A stretch of 64,000 nucleotides of DNA from Streptomyces sp. NBC_01571 (GTDB lineage Bacteria > Actinomycetota > Actinomycetes > Streptomycetales > Streptomycetaceae), in assembly GCF_026339875.1 (NCBI RefSeq), contig NZ_JAPEPZ010000001.1, positions 7,068,001 to 7,132,000 on the forward strand, in the 5' to 3' direction. Below are positions 20,166 through 28,910 of this stretch, in pieces; position 1 is the stretch's first letter, and the number at the start of each line of letters is the position of its first letter. The notes under the pieces are model-generated. The model worked only from the letters and a program-made list of their open reading frames with translations. It was not told the origin of the DNA and made no database searches. The position numbers and the translations under genes are program-made.

Positions 20166-20193
20166 GCCGGCCGTGTCAAACGACACAGCCGGC
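20166..20193 (-). terminator. Terminator of the cvn1 operon
   Basis: GCCGGC-C-GTGTC, loop AAAC, GACAC-A-GCCGGC: an 11-bp stem with one C/A mismatch, 48 bases beyond the cvnD1 stop on the minus strand. Confidence 0.65.
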
Positions 20194-20240
20194 TCCAATG
20201 CGTCTACGACAACTTCCTTATGAAACTGTCGACTTGAGTG

Positions 20241-20816
20241 CTAGCGCAGACGTGCCATGAGTGCGTGCTCGACCAGCGTGATGAGCGCGCTCTTCGCGTC
20301 CGCGCGGTGCCGGGCATCCGTCGTGATGATCGGAGCGTCCGGGCCGATCTGCAGAGCCTCGCGCACTTCTTCGGGGTTGTAGGGCTGGTGTCCGTCGAAC
20401 CCGTTGAGGGCGATGACGAAGGGCAGTCCGGAGTTCTCGAAGTAGTCGACCGCGGGGAAGCAGTCGGCGAGGCGGCGGGTGTCCACCAGGACCACGGCGC
20501 CGATGGCGCCGCGGACCAGGTCGTCCCACATGAACCAGAAGCGGTCCTGACCCGGCGTACCGAAGAGGTACAGGATCAGGTCCTGGTCCAGGGTGATGCG
20601 GCCGAAGTCCATGGCGACGGTGGTGGTCGTCTTGTCTCCGGTGTGCGTGAGGTCGTCGATGCCCGCGGACGCGGACGTCATGACGGCCTCGGTGCGCAGC
20701 GGGTTGATCTCCGAGACGGCGCCGACGAACGTGGTCTTGCCCACGCCGAAGCCGCCCGCCACCACGATCTTCGCGGAGGTGGTCGCCCGACCTCCGTCAG
20801 AGCTTGCGAAGTCCAC
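20241..20816 (-). CDS. cvnD1: Conservon GTPase CvnD (cvn1 operon)
   Basis: 191 residues. Same small GTPase as CvnD2: P-loop GGFGVGKTT, FGTPGQDRF, ALNGFDG. Outside a short N-terminal stretch (SSDGGRATTS against SSSGGPSRSTTS) the two proteins differ at only three positions that I can see (Ile/Val, Asn/His, Asp/Glu). It starts with GTG inside the end of cvnC1 (20-base overlap), as in cvn2. Such identity between paralogues whose kinase partners have diverged means the two G-proteins are probably interchangeable, or were homogenised recently by gene conversion. Confidence 0.93.
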   Translation of the reverse strand: MDFASSDGGRATTSAKIVVAGGFGVGKTTFVGAVSEINPLRTEAVMTSASAGIDDLTHTGDKTTTTVAMDFGRITLDQDLILYLFGTPGQDRFWFMWDDLVRGAIGAVVLVDTRRLADCFPAVDYFENSGLPFVIALNGFDGHQPYNPEEVREALQIGPDAPIITTDARHRADAKSALITLVEHALMARLR

Positions 20817-21195
20817 TGAGCACCCTTTCGAGCAAAGTCACGTCTGGCGCGCCGCCGTTGTTCTCATCGCCGCCCGGCTGGTGGATGGCGACGAGTCCGG
20901 CCTCCGCGAGGTCCGCGACGAGGATCCTGGCCACACCGAGCGGCATGGACAGGAGGGCCGACACCTCGGCCACCGACTTGACCTCACGGCACAGGTGGCA
21001 GATCCGCTGGTGCTCCGGGAGCAGCCCCATCAACTGCGTGGGGTCGGCCGTGGTGCTGATCAGCGCCTCGATGGCGAGTTGGTACCGCGGCCGGGTCCGG
21101 CCGCCGGTCATCGCGTACGGACGTACCAGCGGCTGGTCGCCCTCGTCCCCGTACGGCTCAGCGTACGGATCATGAGAGGCGGTGGGCGGGGTCAT
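20797..21195 (-). CDS. cvnC1: Conservon DUF742 protein CvnC (cvn1 operon)
   Basis: 132 residues from an ATG with GGAGG upstream. DUF742 core: LVRPYAMTGGRTRPRYQLAIEALISTTADPTQLMG, LPEHQRICHLCREVKSVAEVSALLSMPLGVARILVADLAEAGLVAIHQP. It has only a short N-terminal extension (MTPPTASHDPYAEPYGDEGDQ) compared with CvnC2. It lies 111 bases after cvnB1 and overlaps cvnD1 by 20 bases. Confidence 0.93.
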   Translation of the reverse strand: MTPPTASHDPYAEPYGDEGDQPLVRPYAMTGGRTRPRYQLAIEALISTTADPTQLMGLLPEHQRICHLCREVKSVAEVSALLSMPLGVARILVADLAEAGLVAIHQPGGDENNGGAPDVTLLERVLSGLRKL

Positions 21196-21306
21196 GAATC
21201 CTCCGGGCGGGACAGCAGGTCGGTCAGTCGTGCCGTCTGTTGGGGCCGGTGGGGGGATTGTGGCGGCCGGACGGTGATTTCGTGCAGTCGGTAGAACCAG
21301 GAGCCG

Positions 21307-21729
21307 TCAGTGGAGCAGACTTCCCTGTAGTTCGGCGCGCAGGTCCGGAGTGAGTACAGCGCCCGCCCGGTCGACGAGCAGTGCCATTTCGTAGCCGACA
21401 AGGCCGATGTCGCACTCCGGGTGTGAGAGGACCGCGAGGGACGAGCCGTCCGAGACGGACATCAGGAAGAGGAAGCCGCGCTCCATCTCGACGACCGTCT
21501 GGGCCACCGTGCCGCCCTCGAAGATCCGGGAGGCCCCGGCGGTCAGTGAGGTCAGCCCGGACGCGACGGCCGCGAGCTGGTCGGCGCGGTCGCGCGGGAA
21601 TCCTTCGGACATCGCCAGAAGGAGCCCGTCGGCGGACACGACGACGGTGTGGGACACCCCGGGGGTGTTGTCCACGAAGTTGGTGATCAACCAGTTCAGA
21701 TTCTGTGCGGCCTGGCTCATCGGGCTCAA
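21307..21729 (-). CDS. cvnB1: Conservon roadblock/LC7 protein CvnB (cvn1 operon)
   Basis: 140 residues, nearly identical to CvnB2 (differences include ECDIGLVG for EADIGLIG and TVAQTVVEM for SVNQTVVEM). The homologue of the cvn2 GTG start is a TTG here (21729), with AGGAG seven bases upstream. The ATG at 21720 is 16 bases from that site, so the rare TTG is favoured. The gene follows the cvnA1 stop directly. Roadblock proteins act as regulators or scaffolds for MglA/Ras-like GTPases. Confidence 0.9.
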   Translation of the reverse strand: MSPMSQAAQNLNWLITNFVDNTPGVSHTVVVSADGLLLAMSEGFPRDRADQLAAVASGLTSLTAGASRIFEGGTVAQTVVEMERGFLFLMSVSDGSSLAVLSHPECDIGLVGYEMALLVDRAGAVLTPDLRAELQGSLLH

Positions 21730-24700
21730 CTAACGCTCCTGCTGGTGAGTGGGGCTGGGGAAGCTGCCGGTCTGGCCGGTACCGGCCTGGCGACCCTGCT
21801 GAATGCCCCGACGGAGATTGGTCAGCCGGCCGCGTACGTCATCGGGCGCACGGGAGACCTGCGGACCTGTTTGGTGCTGTTGCTGCTGTGCCGTGCCCGC
21901 GACGAGGTTGGCTCGCGGGACCCGGCGCGGCAGGCCGGAGGTGGTGACCCCGCCTGCCGACGGTTGACGGACGCGCTCGGCCTGACGGACGAGGTCGTCG
22001 TTCGGGGACGTCCGCCAGGAGGCGGAGGCCTGTGGGGTGGCGGCCCGCTGGGGGGCGGCGGGAGCCTGGGGCTGCTGCTGGGGAAGCTGCGAGCCGTTGG
22101 CGTGGGCGCCGTTCTGAACGCCGCCCTGGGCGCCGTTCTGAACGTTGTGGTGAGCTCCCGTCTGGGAGCCGTTCGCCTGACCGTGGAACCAGTTGGTCTC
22201 CAGCGTGTCGTACAGCGGCGTACGTCCGTCACCGGGTCCGGCGGCCGGCGGCAGCGCCTCCGGCTCCTGGGCACGCGCGGGCCGCTGCTGCGGCCGCTCG
22301 TACTGACCGGTGGACGAGGGGTCCTGGCCGTTGCCGTAGCCCGGGGCGGCGAACTGGCCGGTGGACGAGGGGTCCTGGCCGTTGCCGTACCCCGGCCGCT
22401 GGAACTGGCCGGTGGACGAGGGGTCCTGGGGGTTGCCGTAGCCCGGGTTGGCGAACTGGCCGGTGGACGCGGGGCCCTGGCCGTATCCCGGGTTCGCGAA
22501 CTGACCCGTGGAGGACGGATTCGTGGTCGCGGTGCCGAACACGTCCGGGCGCACGAACTGGCCGGTGTTCTGGCCGTGGTTCTGCCCGTTGTTCTGCGGC
22601 GCGCCCATACCGGGGCGCGGGCCGTCGAAGTCGGGGCGGGCGAACTCGGAGGTGACGGCGGGACCTTGACGGTCGTCGATGCGCGGCATCTCCGAGGTCG
22701 AGGCCGGGCCGTGCCGGTCGTCGATCCGCGGCATGCGCGAGGTGGCGTCGGGCTCCTCGTGACCGCGCGGGGAGTCCAGCGAGGCGCGCGGCACGGGCGG
22801 CTGCGCGTTCTCGTCGCTCCAGCTCGGCCGGGACTGCTGCGGGCTGCCACCGGGCAGCTCGGCACGCGGACCACCGCGTCCCGGCAGCTGCGGCCGACGA
22901 CGGCCGCCGCCCTTGTTGCCCGAGGGCTGCTGCTGCGGGGGCGTCGCCGCGGGGGCGCTGTCACCGAAGCTGAAGCCCTGGCGGGTACCGGGTCCGTCGC
23001 CGAAGCCCTGGGGCGTGCCGGCTCCGGTGGCCTGCAGACCCTGCGAGGCTCCGGGCGCGCTCTGTCCGAAGACACCCGCACCGGCACCGGCACCGGCCGG
23101 GGCCGGCCTGCCCTGCTGCGGGTTGCCCGGACCCTGCGGTCCGCGCGCTCCACCCGGAGCACCCGGGTGACCACCCTGGCCGCTGCCGGGAAGAGCGGCC
23201 CGCGGGCCCTGTCCGGCGCCGACCTGGCCACGCTGCGGCGCGCCGCCGAGCAGACCGCCGCCGCCGGCGGGCGCGCCCGCTCCGAGGGACGGACCGCCCT
23301 GACCGCCTCCGCGGCGGGCCGCGGCCACACCGGCCGAGGCCTGCGCGGCGGCCGGGCCGGCGGAGGAGGGAGCGCCCTGGCCCGGCTTGCCCGGAGCCTT
23401 CTTGCCGCCCTGGGCGACATCGACGGGGAGCATGACGAGCGCGGTGGTGCCGCCGGAGTCCGACGGACGCAGCTGGATACGGATGCCGTGACGCTGCGAC
23501 AGACGACCGACCACGAAGAGGCCCATGCGCCGGGAGACGGAGACGTCCACGGTCGGCGGCGCGGCGAGCCGCTCGTTGATCGCGGCGAGGTCCTCGGGGG
23601 ACAGGCCGATACCGGTGTCGTGGATCTCGATCAGCACCCGGCCGTCGGGCAGCGCGTGACCGGTGACCTTGACCTTGGTCTGCGGGGAGGAGAACGAGGT
23701 GGCGTTCTCGAGGAGCTCGGCGAGCAGGTGCACGAGGTCGTTGACGACCCGGCCCGCGACCTGGGTGGTGGGGACCGAGGACAGCTCGATGCGCTCGTAC
23801 TGCTCCACCTCGGAGGCCGCGGCGCGGAGCACGTCGACCAGCGGGACCGGGCGGGTCCAGCGGCGGCCGGGCTCTTCACCGGCGAGAACGAGGAGGTTCT
23901 CACCGTTACGGCGCATGCGGGTCGCGAGGTGGTCGAGCTTGAACAGGGAGGACAGCTGGTCCGGGTCGGCCTCGCGGGACTCCAGTTCGGAGATGAGCGA
24001 GAGCTGACGCTGGATGAGGCCCTGGGAACGGCGCGAGAGGTTGGTGAACATCGCGTTGACGTTGCCTCGCAGGAGGGCCTGCTCGGCGGCGAGGCGGACG
24101 GCCTCGCGGTGCACGTCGTCGAAGGCCGCGGCCACCTTGCCGATCTCGTCCCGGGAGTGCACACCGACCGACTCGACGGAGGTGTCGACGTCCTGCGGGT
24201 CCGACTCCGAGAGCTGCTTGACCAGCTCGGGCAGCCGGTCCTGGGCGACCCTGGTCGCGGTGTCCTGCAGCCGGCGCAGCGAGCGGATCATGGACCGGGC
24301 CACGACGAAGGCGCCGACGAGGGACACGCCGAGGACGAGGAGGATCAGCGCACCGGAGATGATCGCTTCCTGCTGGGAGGCGTTCTTCAGCTCACGGGAC
24401 TTCTGCGTCATCTCGCCGAGCAGCGAGATCTCGATCTTCGCCATCTGGTCGATCTTGGCGGTGTCGGCGTCGAACCAGTCGCTGTACGACTTCTTGTCCT
24501 GGGTGCTCAGGCCACCCGCCGAGTCCAGTACGCGCTTGGAGTACTGGTCGGCCGCCTGGATGGTCGGGTTGCCCTGGTCGATCGGCTCGGTGAGCTTCTC
24601 GGCGCCGGCGCCGTAGATGCTCGCGAAGCTGGTGCGCTCGGAGGCCTCGCTGTCCTGGGCCGAGGTCGCGTACAGGCGGTCGTTCTCGGAGAGCTTGCCG

Positions 24701-25533
24701 AAGGTGTCGTCCTTCGTCGGCAGCGCGGCGGCGATGATCGCGCGCTGGACGGAGGCGTACTCCTTGGCCGAGGAGAAGGCCGACAGGGCGCGGGTGCGCT
24801 GGATCATCTCCGGGTTGCTGGTCGCCTCCGCCATGTCCTGCGAGAGGTCGATCAGCTCGGTGATGAGGCGGTGGTAGCCGTCGACCGTCTGCGAGGCGTT
24901 CTGCGGGTCGCTGTAGGACGAGTTGCGGATGGTGCCGAGCTTGTTCAGCTCGCCCGCGATGGCGACGAGGCTGTCACGGACACCGGAGAGCTGTCCGCTC
25001 GCACTGGCGTCGTCGATCTCCTGGGTCCCGGAGAGGAACTGCGTCTTGGCGCGGTCCGTCGCGTCGCGGATCAGCGTGATCCGGGAGTCCTTGGCCGTAA
25101 CACCGTGCGCCAGGGGGCCGGCCGACCCGTCGCGCTCCTTCTGGAGCGCCGCGGCGAGCTCGGTCGCCTGCTTGGTCATGTCGGTCAGCAGCTTCATGTT
25201 CTCGAGCTGCTGGATGTCGTCCATGGACTGGTTGATGCGCAGCGCGCCCAGTGTGGTCGCGGCGACCACGGGGAGCGCGAGCAGCGACACCAGTCGCGTG
25301 GAGATGCGCCAGTTGCGCAGAGCCACTCGGGGGCCGGGGCCCGGAGGGGCCTTCGGCTTCACGGGCGGTGTGTCGGGAGCCGTAGCGCCGGGGCGCGCGG
25401 AGCGCTCACCACCACCGCCGAGCTCTGATTGTCCCGGGTTCTGGGCGTGCTGGGGCGAGGAACCGCGGTCGGTCCCGCCGTGCGGCTCCGGCTCCGCCGA
25501 AGCGCTGCCATCCCTCTTGAAACGTCCCTGCAC
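21730..25533 (-). CDS. cvnA1: Conservon sensor histidine kinase-like protein CvnA (cvn1 operon)
   Basis: 1267 residues from the GTG at 25533 (GAGG 11 bases upstream, as in cvnA2). Order: ~70-residue Pro/Gly-rich N-terminus, membrane segment 1 (about 72-95), a ~290-residue extracellular nitrate/nitrite-sensing-like helical domain, membrane segment 2 (about 388-411, AIISGALILLVLGVSLVGAFVVA), HAMP, DHp-like LDHLATRMRRNGENLL (His near 535), then GHKL ATPase (LLAELLENATSFSSP, DTGIGLSPEDL, RRMGLFVVGRLSQRHGI). A ~560-residue disordered Gly/Pro/Gln tail contains tandem copies of a 17-residue unit (DPSSTGQF..PGYGNGQ) and ends in the conserved SGLPRRVPRANLV and SRAPDDVRGRLTNLRRGIQQGRQ motifs. In S. coelicolor the syntenic cvn1 has been linked to antibiotic production in interactions with fungi (recalled, not checked). 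Confidence 0.93.
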   Translation of the reverse strand: MQGRFKRDGSASAEPEPHGGTDRGSSPQHAQNPGQSELGGGGERSARPGATAPDTPPVKPKAPPGPGPRVALRNWRISTRLVSLLALPVVAATTLGALRINQSMDDIQQLENMKLLTDMTKQATELAAALQKERDGSAGPLAHGVTAKDSRITLIRDATDRAKTQFLSGTQEIDDASASGQLSGVRDSLVAIAGELNKLGTIRNSSYSDPQNASQTVDGYHRLITELIDLSQDMAEATSNPEMIQRTRALSAFSSAKEYASVQRAIIAAALPTKDDTFGKLSENDRLYATSAQDSEASERTSFASIYGAGAEKLTEPIDQGNPTIQAADQYSKRVLDSAGGLSTQDKKSYSDWFDADTAKIDQMAKIEISLLGEMTQKSRELKNASQQEAIISGALILLVLGVSLVGAFVVARSMIRSLRRLQDTATRVAQDRLPELVKQLSESDPQDVDTSVESVGVHSRDEIGKVAAAFDDVHREAVRLAAEQALLRGNVNAMFTNLSRRSQGLIQRQLSLISELESREADPDQLSSLFKLDHLATRMRRNGENLLVLAGEEPGRRWTRPVPLVDVLRAAASEVEQYERIELSSVPTTQVAGRVVNDLVHLLAELLENATSFSSPQTKVKVTGHALPDGRVLIEIHDTGIGLSPEDLAAINERLAAPPTVDVSVSRRMGLFVVGRLSQRHGIRIQLRPSDSGGTTALVMLPVDVAQGGKKAPGKPGQGAPSSAGPAAAQASAGVAAARRGGGQGGPSLGAGAPAGGGGLLGGAPQRGQVGAGQGPRAALPGSGQGGHPGAPGGARGPQGPGNPQQGRPAPAGAGAGAGVFGQSAPGASQGLQATGAGTPQGFGDGPGTRQGFSFGDSAPAATPPQQQPSGNKGGGRRRPQLPGRGGPRAELPGGSPQQSRPSWSDENAQPPVPRASLDSPRGHEEPDATSRMPRIDDRHGPASTSEMPRIDDRQGPAVTSEFARPDFDGPRPGMGAPQNNGQNHGQNTGQFVRPDVFGTATTNPSSTGQFANPGYGQGPASTGQFANPGYGNPQDPSSTGQFQRPGYGNGQDPSSTGQFAAPGYGNGQDPSSTGQYERPQQRPARAQEPEALPPAAGPGDGRTPLYDTLETNWFHGQANGSQTGAHHNVQNGAQGGVQNGAHANGSQLPQQQPQAPAAPQRAATPQASASWRTSPNDDLVRQAERVRQPSAGGVTTSGLPRRVPRANLVAGTAQQQQHQTGPQVSRAPDDVRGRLTNLRRGIQQGRQAGTGQTGSFPSPTHQQER
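22303..22560 (-). repeat. 51-bp in-frame tandem repeat in cvnA1
   Basis: Four units begin at 22303, 22354, 22405 and 22456 (51 bases apart), followed by degenerate units of 45 and 57 bases. They encode a 17-residue repeat, DPSSTGQFxxPGYGNGQ, in the disordered tail of CvnA1. Copy number should vary between strains by slippage. Confidence 0.9.
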
Positions 25534-26131
25534 TAGCGTCGCAACCTCTGGACCAGGCGCCCCTCCGCGCAAACGGCGGGACGGTGTCGGCGTCGTTCAG
25601 GGGCGCAGACGCGCCCCCTGGTGTGGTCGTGAGTGACCGGCGCTGCTCCCCCTCCCCGCCGCCACTCGGCGCTGAGTCGCGCCTCCTGCGCGCCGGTTCG
25701 ATCCCGCGGCGGTCCGTGGAATTCCAGCACAGTGCAGGATCTCCAACAAGGGCCGTGTACCAGGCTGTGACCACCGTGACAGCTTGTGAGGGCAAGGTCA
25801 CGACACGTAGAAAGTGATCTCGTACATTCCGGTCGTATCCCTACGATCCAGCGACGTGCGAGGGGTGTCCCAGTCGCCATGATCAGGAGCGGAATGTTGG
25901 GTTCAGTGAAGCAATGTCCGTTTCGCCGGAGCGCGTTGACGGCCTGAATTGACCGGTTTGGCAACCCCCGAGTGAGCAAACTCACACGTCGATCATGAGG
26001 TCTTCACGGCTTCCACCGGGAATCGCATGTTTAGCCTGGCGCTTTACAGGGATGGCAAATCCGACAACCTGCGCCGACGCGGGGGCTCTTGAGCCCACCC
26101 GGCGCCCGCTCTGACGAGGTCGAAGAGAACA
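25534..26131. other. 598-bp intergenic region upstream of cvnA1 and the 62-residue gene
   Basis: No credible gene on either strand. It should hold the minus-strand cvn1 promoter and the plus-strand promoter of the small gene. Seen: direct GTGAC repeats with a later GTCAC at 25767-25801, a small hairpin GTGAG-CAAA-CTCAC at 25972-25985, and a TAGCCT hexamer (26034-26039) that could be a -10 for the small gene. None is decisive. Confidence 0.5.
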
Positions 26132-26320
26132 GTGAAGACGACGATGATGTTCCGCAACATAGCCAACCCGCGACGCACCACGCTGGCGCACCTCGAGGAC
26201 GCCGACGCGCTGCAGGCGCAGGAGCAGCCGGAGCACTCGCTCGACCTTCCCGCCCAGACCGCCAACCCGCGCCGCACCATCCTCATGGAAGCCCCGGTGG
26301 CGGCCTCCGTCGCCGACTAG
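26132..26320 (+). CDS. Small conserved-type protein with duplicated ANPRRT motif
   Basis: 62 residues if started at the GTG at 26132; in-frame ATGs at 26144 and 26147 are alternatives and no strong ribosome site decides. Codon third positions are as GC-rich as in neighbouring genes, which supports a real gene. The protein carries two copies of one motif, IANPRRTTLAHL near the N-terminus and TANPRRTILMEA near the C-terminus, joined by an acidic Gln/Glu-rich linker (LEDADALQAQEQPEHSLDLP). No Cys, no signal peptide, no membrane segment. I do not recognise the family. It lies 120 bases upstream of the FAH-family gene on the same strand and may share its transcript. Confidence 0.65.
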   Translation: MKTTMMFRNIANPRRTTLAHLEDADALQAQEQPEHSLDLPAQTANPRRTILMEAPVAASVAD

Positions 26321-26440
26321 TACGCACGCCGGCCCCCGCCCGCTCACCGCGCCGACGGATATGCGCGGGGCGCGGACCCCTCTCCGCGTTAGCCTGGAGC
26401 GTCAGACTCCAGCCAGCTCAGTGAGGGGCGCAAGGATCCC

Positions 26441-27229
26441 GTGCGCATCGCCAGGTTCTCCATCGACGGCAACGTCGCGTTCGGCGCGGTCGAGGGCGAC
26501 AAGCCGGACGAACTCGTCCTCGACATCATCAAGGGCATCCCGTTCGCGGACTTCGAGCTCTCCGGTACGAAGGTCCCCCTCAGCAAGGTCCGGCTCCTGC
26601 CGCCGGTGCTCCCGAACAAGGTCGTGGCCTTCGGCCGCAACTACGCGGAGCACGCGAAGGAGCTGGGCAACGAGGTGCCCGACGCCCCGTTCGCCTTCTT
26701 CAAGCCGTCGACCTCGGTGATCGGCCCCGGCGACGACATCCAGTACCCCTCCTTCTCGAACGAGCTGCACCACGAGGCCGAGCTCGCCGTGGTGATCGGC
26801 CGGATGTGCCGCGAGGTGCCGCGTGAGCGCGTGAAGGACGTCATCCTCGGCTACACCTGCGCCAACGACGTCACCGCGCGCGACGTCCAGAAGCGCGAGA
26901 AGCAGTGGGCGCGGGCCAAGGGCTTCGACAGCTCCTGCCCGCTCGGCCCCTGGGTGGAGACGGACCTGGACCTCGCCGCGATCTCCGAGGGCATCACCAT
27001 CCAGTGCACCGTCAACGGCCAGCAGCGCCAGCTCGGCCGCACCAGTGAGATGACCCACTCCGTCGAGGACCTGATCGTCAACATCACCGAGGCCATGACG
27101 CTGCTCCCCGGCGACGTGATCCTCACCGGCACCCCCGCGGGGGTCGGCCCCCTGAACGTCGGCGACGAGGTCGCCGTCACCATCGAAGGCATCGGCACTC
27201 TCACCAACAAGGTGATCAAGCGTGGCTAA
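26441..27229 (+). CDS. Fumarylacetoacetate hydrolase (FAH) family protein
   Basis: 262 residues from a GTG with AAGGA upstream. FAH fold: a short N-terminal domain, then [40 protein letters not shown], metal-binding acidic residues in [11 protein letters not shown] and [13 protein letters not shown], and [25 protein letters not shown]. Members hydrolyse or decarboxylate acylpyruvates, 2-hydroxyhepta-dienedioate or oxaloacetate with Mg2+; the substrate here is not evident. It overlaps gltX by 8 bases, so the two are cotranscribed and probably coupled in translation. This link to glutamyl-tRNA synthetase has no known metabolic reason. Confidence 0.92.
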   Translation: MRIARFSIDGNVAFGAVEGDKPDELVLDIIKGIPFADFELSGTKVPLSKVRLLPPVLPNKVVAFGRNYAEHAKELGNEVPDAPFAFFKPSTSVIGPGDDIQYPSFSNELHHEAELAVVIGRMCREVPRERVKDVILGYTCANDVTARDVQKREKQWARAKGFDSSCPLGPWVETDLDLAAISEGITIQCTVNGQQRQLGRTSEMTHSVEDLIVNITEAMTLLPGDVILTGTPAGVGPLNVGDEVAVTIEGIGTLTNKVIKRG

Positions 27230-28736
27230 CGCGAATTCCCCCAAGTCCTCGGCGCCGCTCGGACAGGGGGTGCCCCCACGCGTACGTTTCTGTCCGTCCC
27301 CGACCGGCAACCCCCATGTGGGCCTGGTCCGTACGGCCCTGTTCAACTGGGCGTTCGCCCGGCACAACGAAGGCACTCTGGTCTTCCGCATCGAGGACAC
27401 CGACGCGGCCCGCGACTCCGAGGAGTCGTACGACCAGCTGCTCGACGCGATGCGCTGGCTGGGCTTCGACTGGGACGAGGGCCCCGAGGTCGGCGGCCCG
27501 CACGCGCCCTACCGTCAGTCGCAGCGGATGGACCTCTACAAGGACGTCGCCCAGAAGCTGCTGGACGCCGGCCACGCGTACCGCTGCTACTGCTCCACCG
27601 AAGAGCTGGACGCCCGGCGCGACGCCGCCCGCGCCGCCGGCAAGCCCTCCGGCTACGACGGTCACTGCCGCGACCTCTCCGCCGAGCAGAAGGCCGCGTA
27701 CGAGGCGGAGGGCCGCACCCCGATCGTCCGCTTCCGGATGCCCGACGAGACGATCACCTTCACGGACCTGGTCCGCGGCGAGATCACGTACCTCCCGGAG
27801 AACGTGCCGGACTACGGGATCGTACGAGCCAACGGCGCGCCCCTGTACACGCTGGTCAACCCGGTCGACGACGCCCTGATGGAGATCACCCACGTCCTGC
27901 GCGGCGAGGACCTGCTCTCCTCCACCCCGCGGCAGGTCGCCCTCTACAAGGCGCTGACCGAGCTGGGCATCGCCAAGGAGACCCCGGCCTTCGGTCACCT
28001 CCCGTACGTCATGGGCGAGGGCAACAAGAAGCTCTCCAAGCGTGACCCGGAGTCCTCGCTCAACCTCTACCGGGAGCGCGGGTTCCTCCCCGAGGGGCTG
28101 CTGAACTACCTCTCCCTGCTCGGCTGGTCGCTCTCGGCGGACCGCGACATCTTCGGCATCGACGAGATGGTCGCCGCCTTCGACGTCACGGACGTGAACC
28201 CGAACCCGGCCCGCTTCGACCTCAAGAAGGCCGAGGCGATCAACGCCGACCACATCCGGCTGCTCGACGTGAAGGACTTCACGGAGCGCTGCGCCCCCTG
28301 GCTGAAGGCCCCCTTCGCCCCCTGGGCGCCGGAGGACTTCGACGAGGCGAAGTGGCAGATGATCGCCCCGTACGCGCAGTCCCGGCTGAAGGTCCTCTCC
28401 GAGATCACGGACAACGTCGACTTCCTGTTCCTGCCGGAGCCGGCCCACGACGAGGCCTCCTGGACGAAGGCGATGAAGGAGGGCTCGGACGCGCTCCTGC
28501 GTACGGCCCGCGAGAAGCTGGACGCGGCCGACTGGTCCTCCCCGGAGTCCCTCAAGGAGGCCGTCCTGGCCGCCGGCGAGGAGCACGGCCTCAAGCTCGG
28601 CAAGGCCCAGGCCCCCGTCCGTGTCGCCGTCACCGGCCGCACGGTCGGCCTGCCGCTCTTCGAGTCCCTGCAGATCCTGGGCAAGGAGAAGGCGCTGGCG
28701 CGGGTCGACGCCGCGCTCGAGCGGCTCACCGCGTAG
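27222..28736 (+). CDS. gltX: Glutamyl-tRNA synthetase
   Basis: 504 residues, class I synthetase. HIGH motif as [14 protein letters not shown] as [10 protein letters not shown], the [17 protein letters not shown] and [15 protein letters not shown] segments of the catalytic domain, and an all-helical anticodon-binding C-terminus. Streptomyces lack glutaminyl-tRNA synthetase, so GltX is expected to charge tRNA-Gln with glutamate as well, which GatCAB then amidates. Fittingly, five tRNA-Gln and tRNA-Glu genes lie 3.3 kb downstream. Start is a GTG inside the FAH gene. A hairpin ends the operon. Confidence 0.97.
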   Translation: MANANSPKSSAPLGQGVPPRVRFCPSPTGNPHVGLVRTALFNWAFARHNEGTLVFRIEDTDAARDSEESYDQLLDAMRWLGFDWDEGPEVGGPHAPYRQSQRMDLYKDVAQKLLDAGHAYRCYCSTEELDARRDAARAAGKPSGYDGHCRDLSAEQKAAYEAEGRTPIVRFRMPDETITFTDLVRGEITYLPENVPDYGIVRANGAPLYTLVNPVDDALMEITHVLRGEDLLSSTPRQVALYKALTELGIAKETPAFGHLPYVMGEGNKKLSKRDPESSLNLYRERGFLPEGLLNYLSLLGWSLSADRDIFGIDEMVAAFDVTDVNPNPARFDLKKAEAINADHIRLLDVKDFTERCAPWLKAPFAPWAPEDFDEAKWQMIAPYAQSRLKVLSEITDNVDFLFLPEPAHDEASWTKAMKEGSDALLRTAREKLDAADWSSPESLKEAVLAAGEEHGLKLGKAQAPVRVAVTGRTVGLPLFESLQILGKEKALARVDAALERLTA

Positions 28737-28755
28737 GCGCACGGCGTACGCACAG

Positions 28756-28786
28756 GGGGGCGGTGCCCGGTTCGGGCGCCGCCCCC
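28756..28786 (+). terminator. Terminator of the FAH-gltX operon
   Basis: GGGGGCGGTGCCC (28756-28768), loop GGTTC, GGGCGCCGCCCCC (28774-28786): a 13-bp stem with one T-G pair, 19 bases after the gltX stop. Confidence 0.85.
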
Positions 28787-28910
28787 TCGTTCGTGTACCG
28801 ACCCGTCACCCGGAGTTCACCGATTCTCTCAACTCCCGCTCTTGTGGCGACAGTTGGATATCCCCTGTGCGCATGACGCGTCTGTGCGCCATGCCTCAGG
28901 GGAGGGGAAC

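Noticed and set aside
21649-25428. A 1259-codon open frame on the plus strand, opposite cvnA1
   Set aside because: It mirrors cvnA1 codons; the translation is Arg/Gly/Leu-rich without domains, while the minus-strand frame has clear HAMP and ATPase motifs. Long antisense frames are expected at this GC content.
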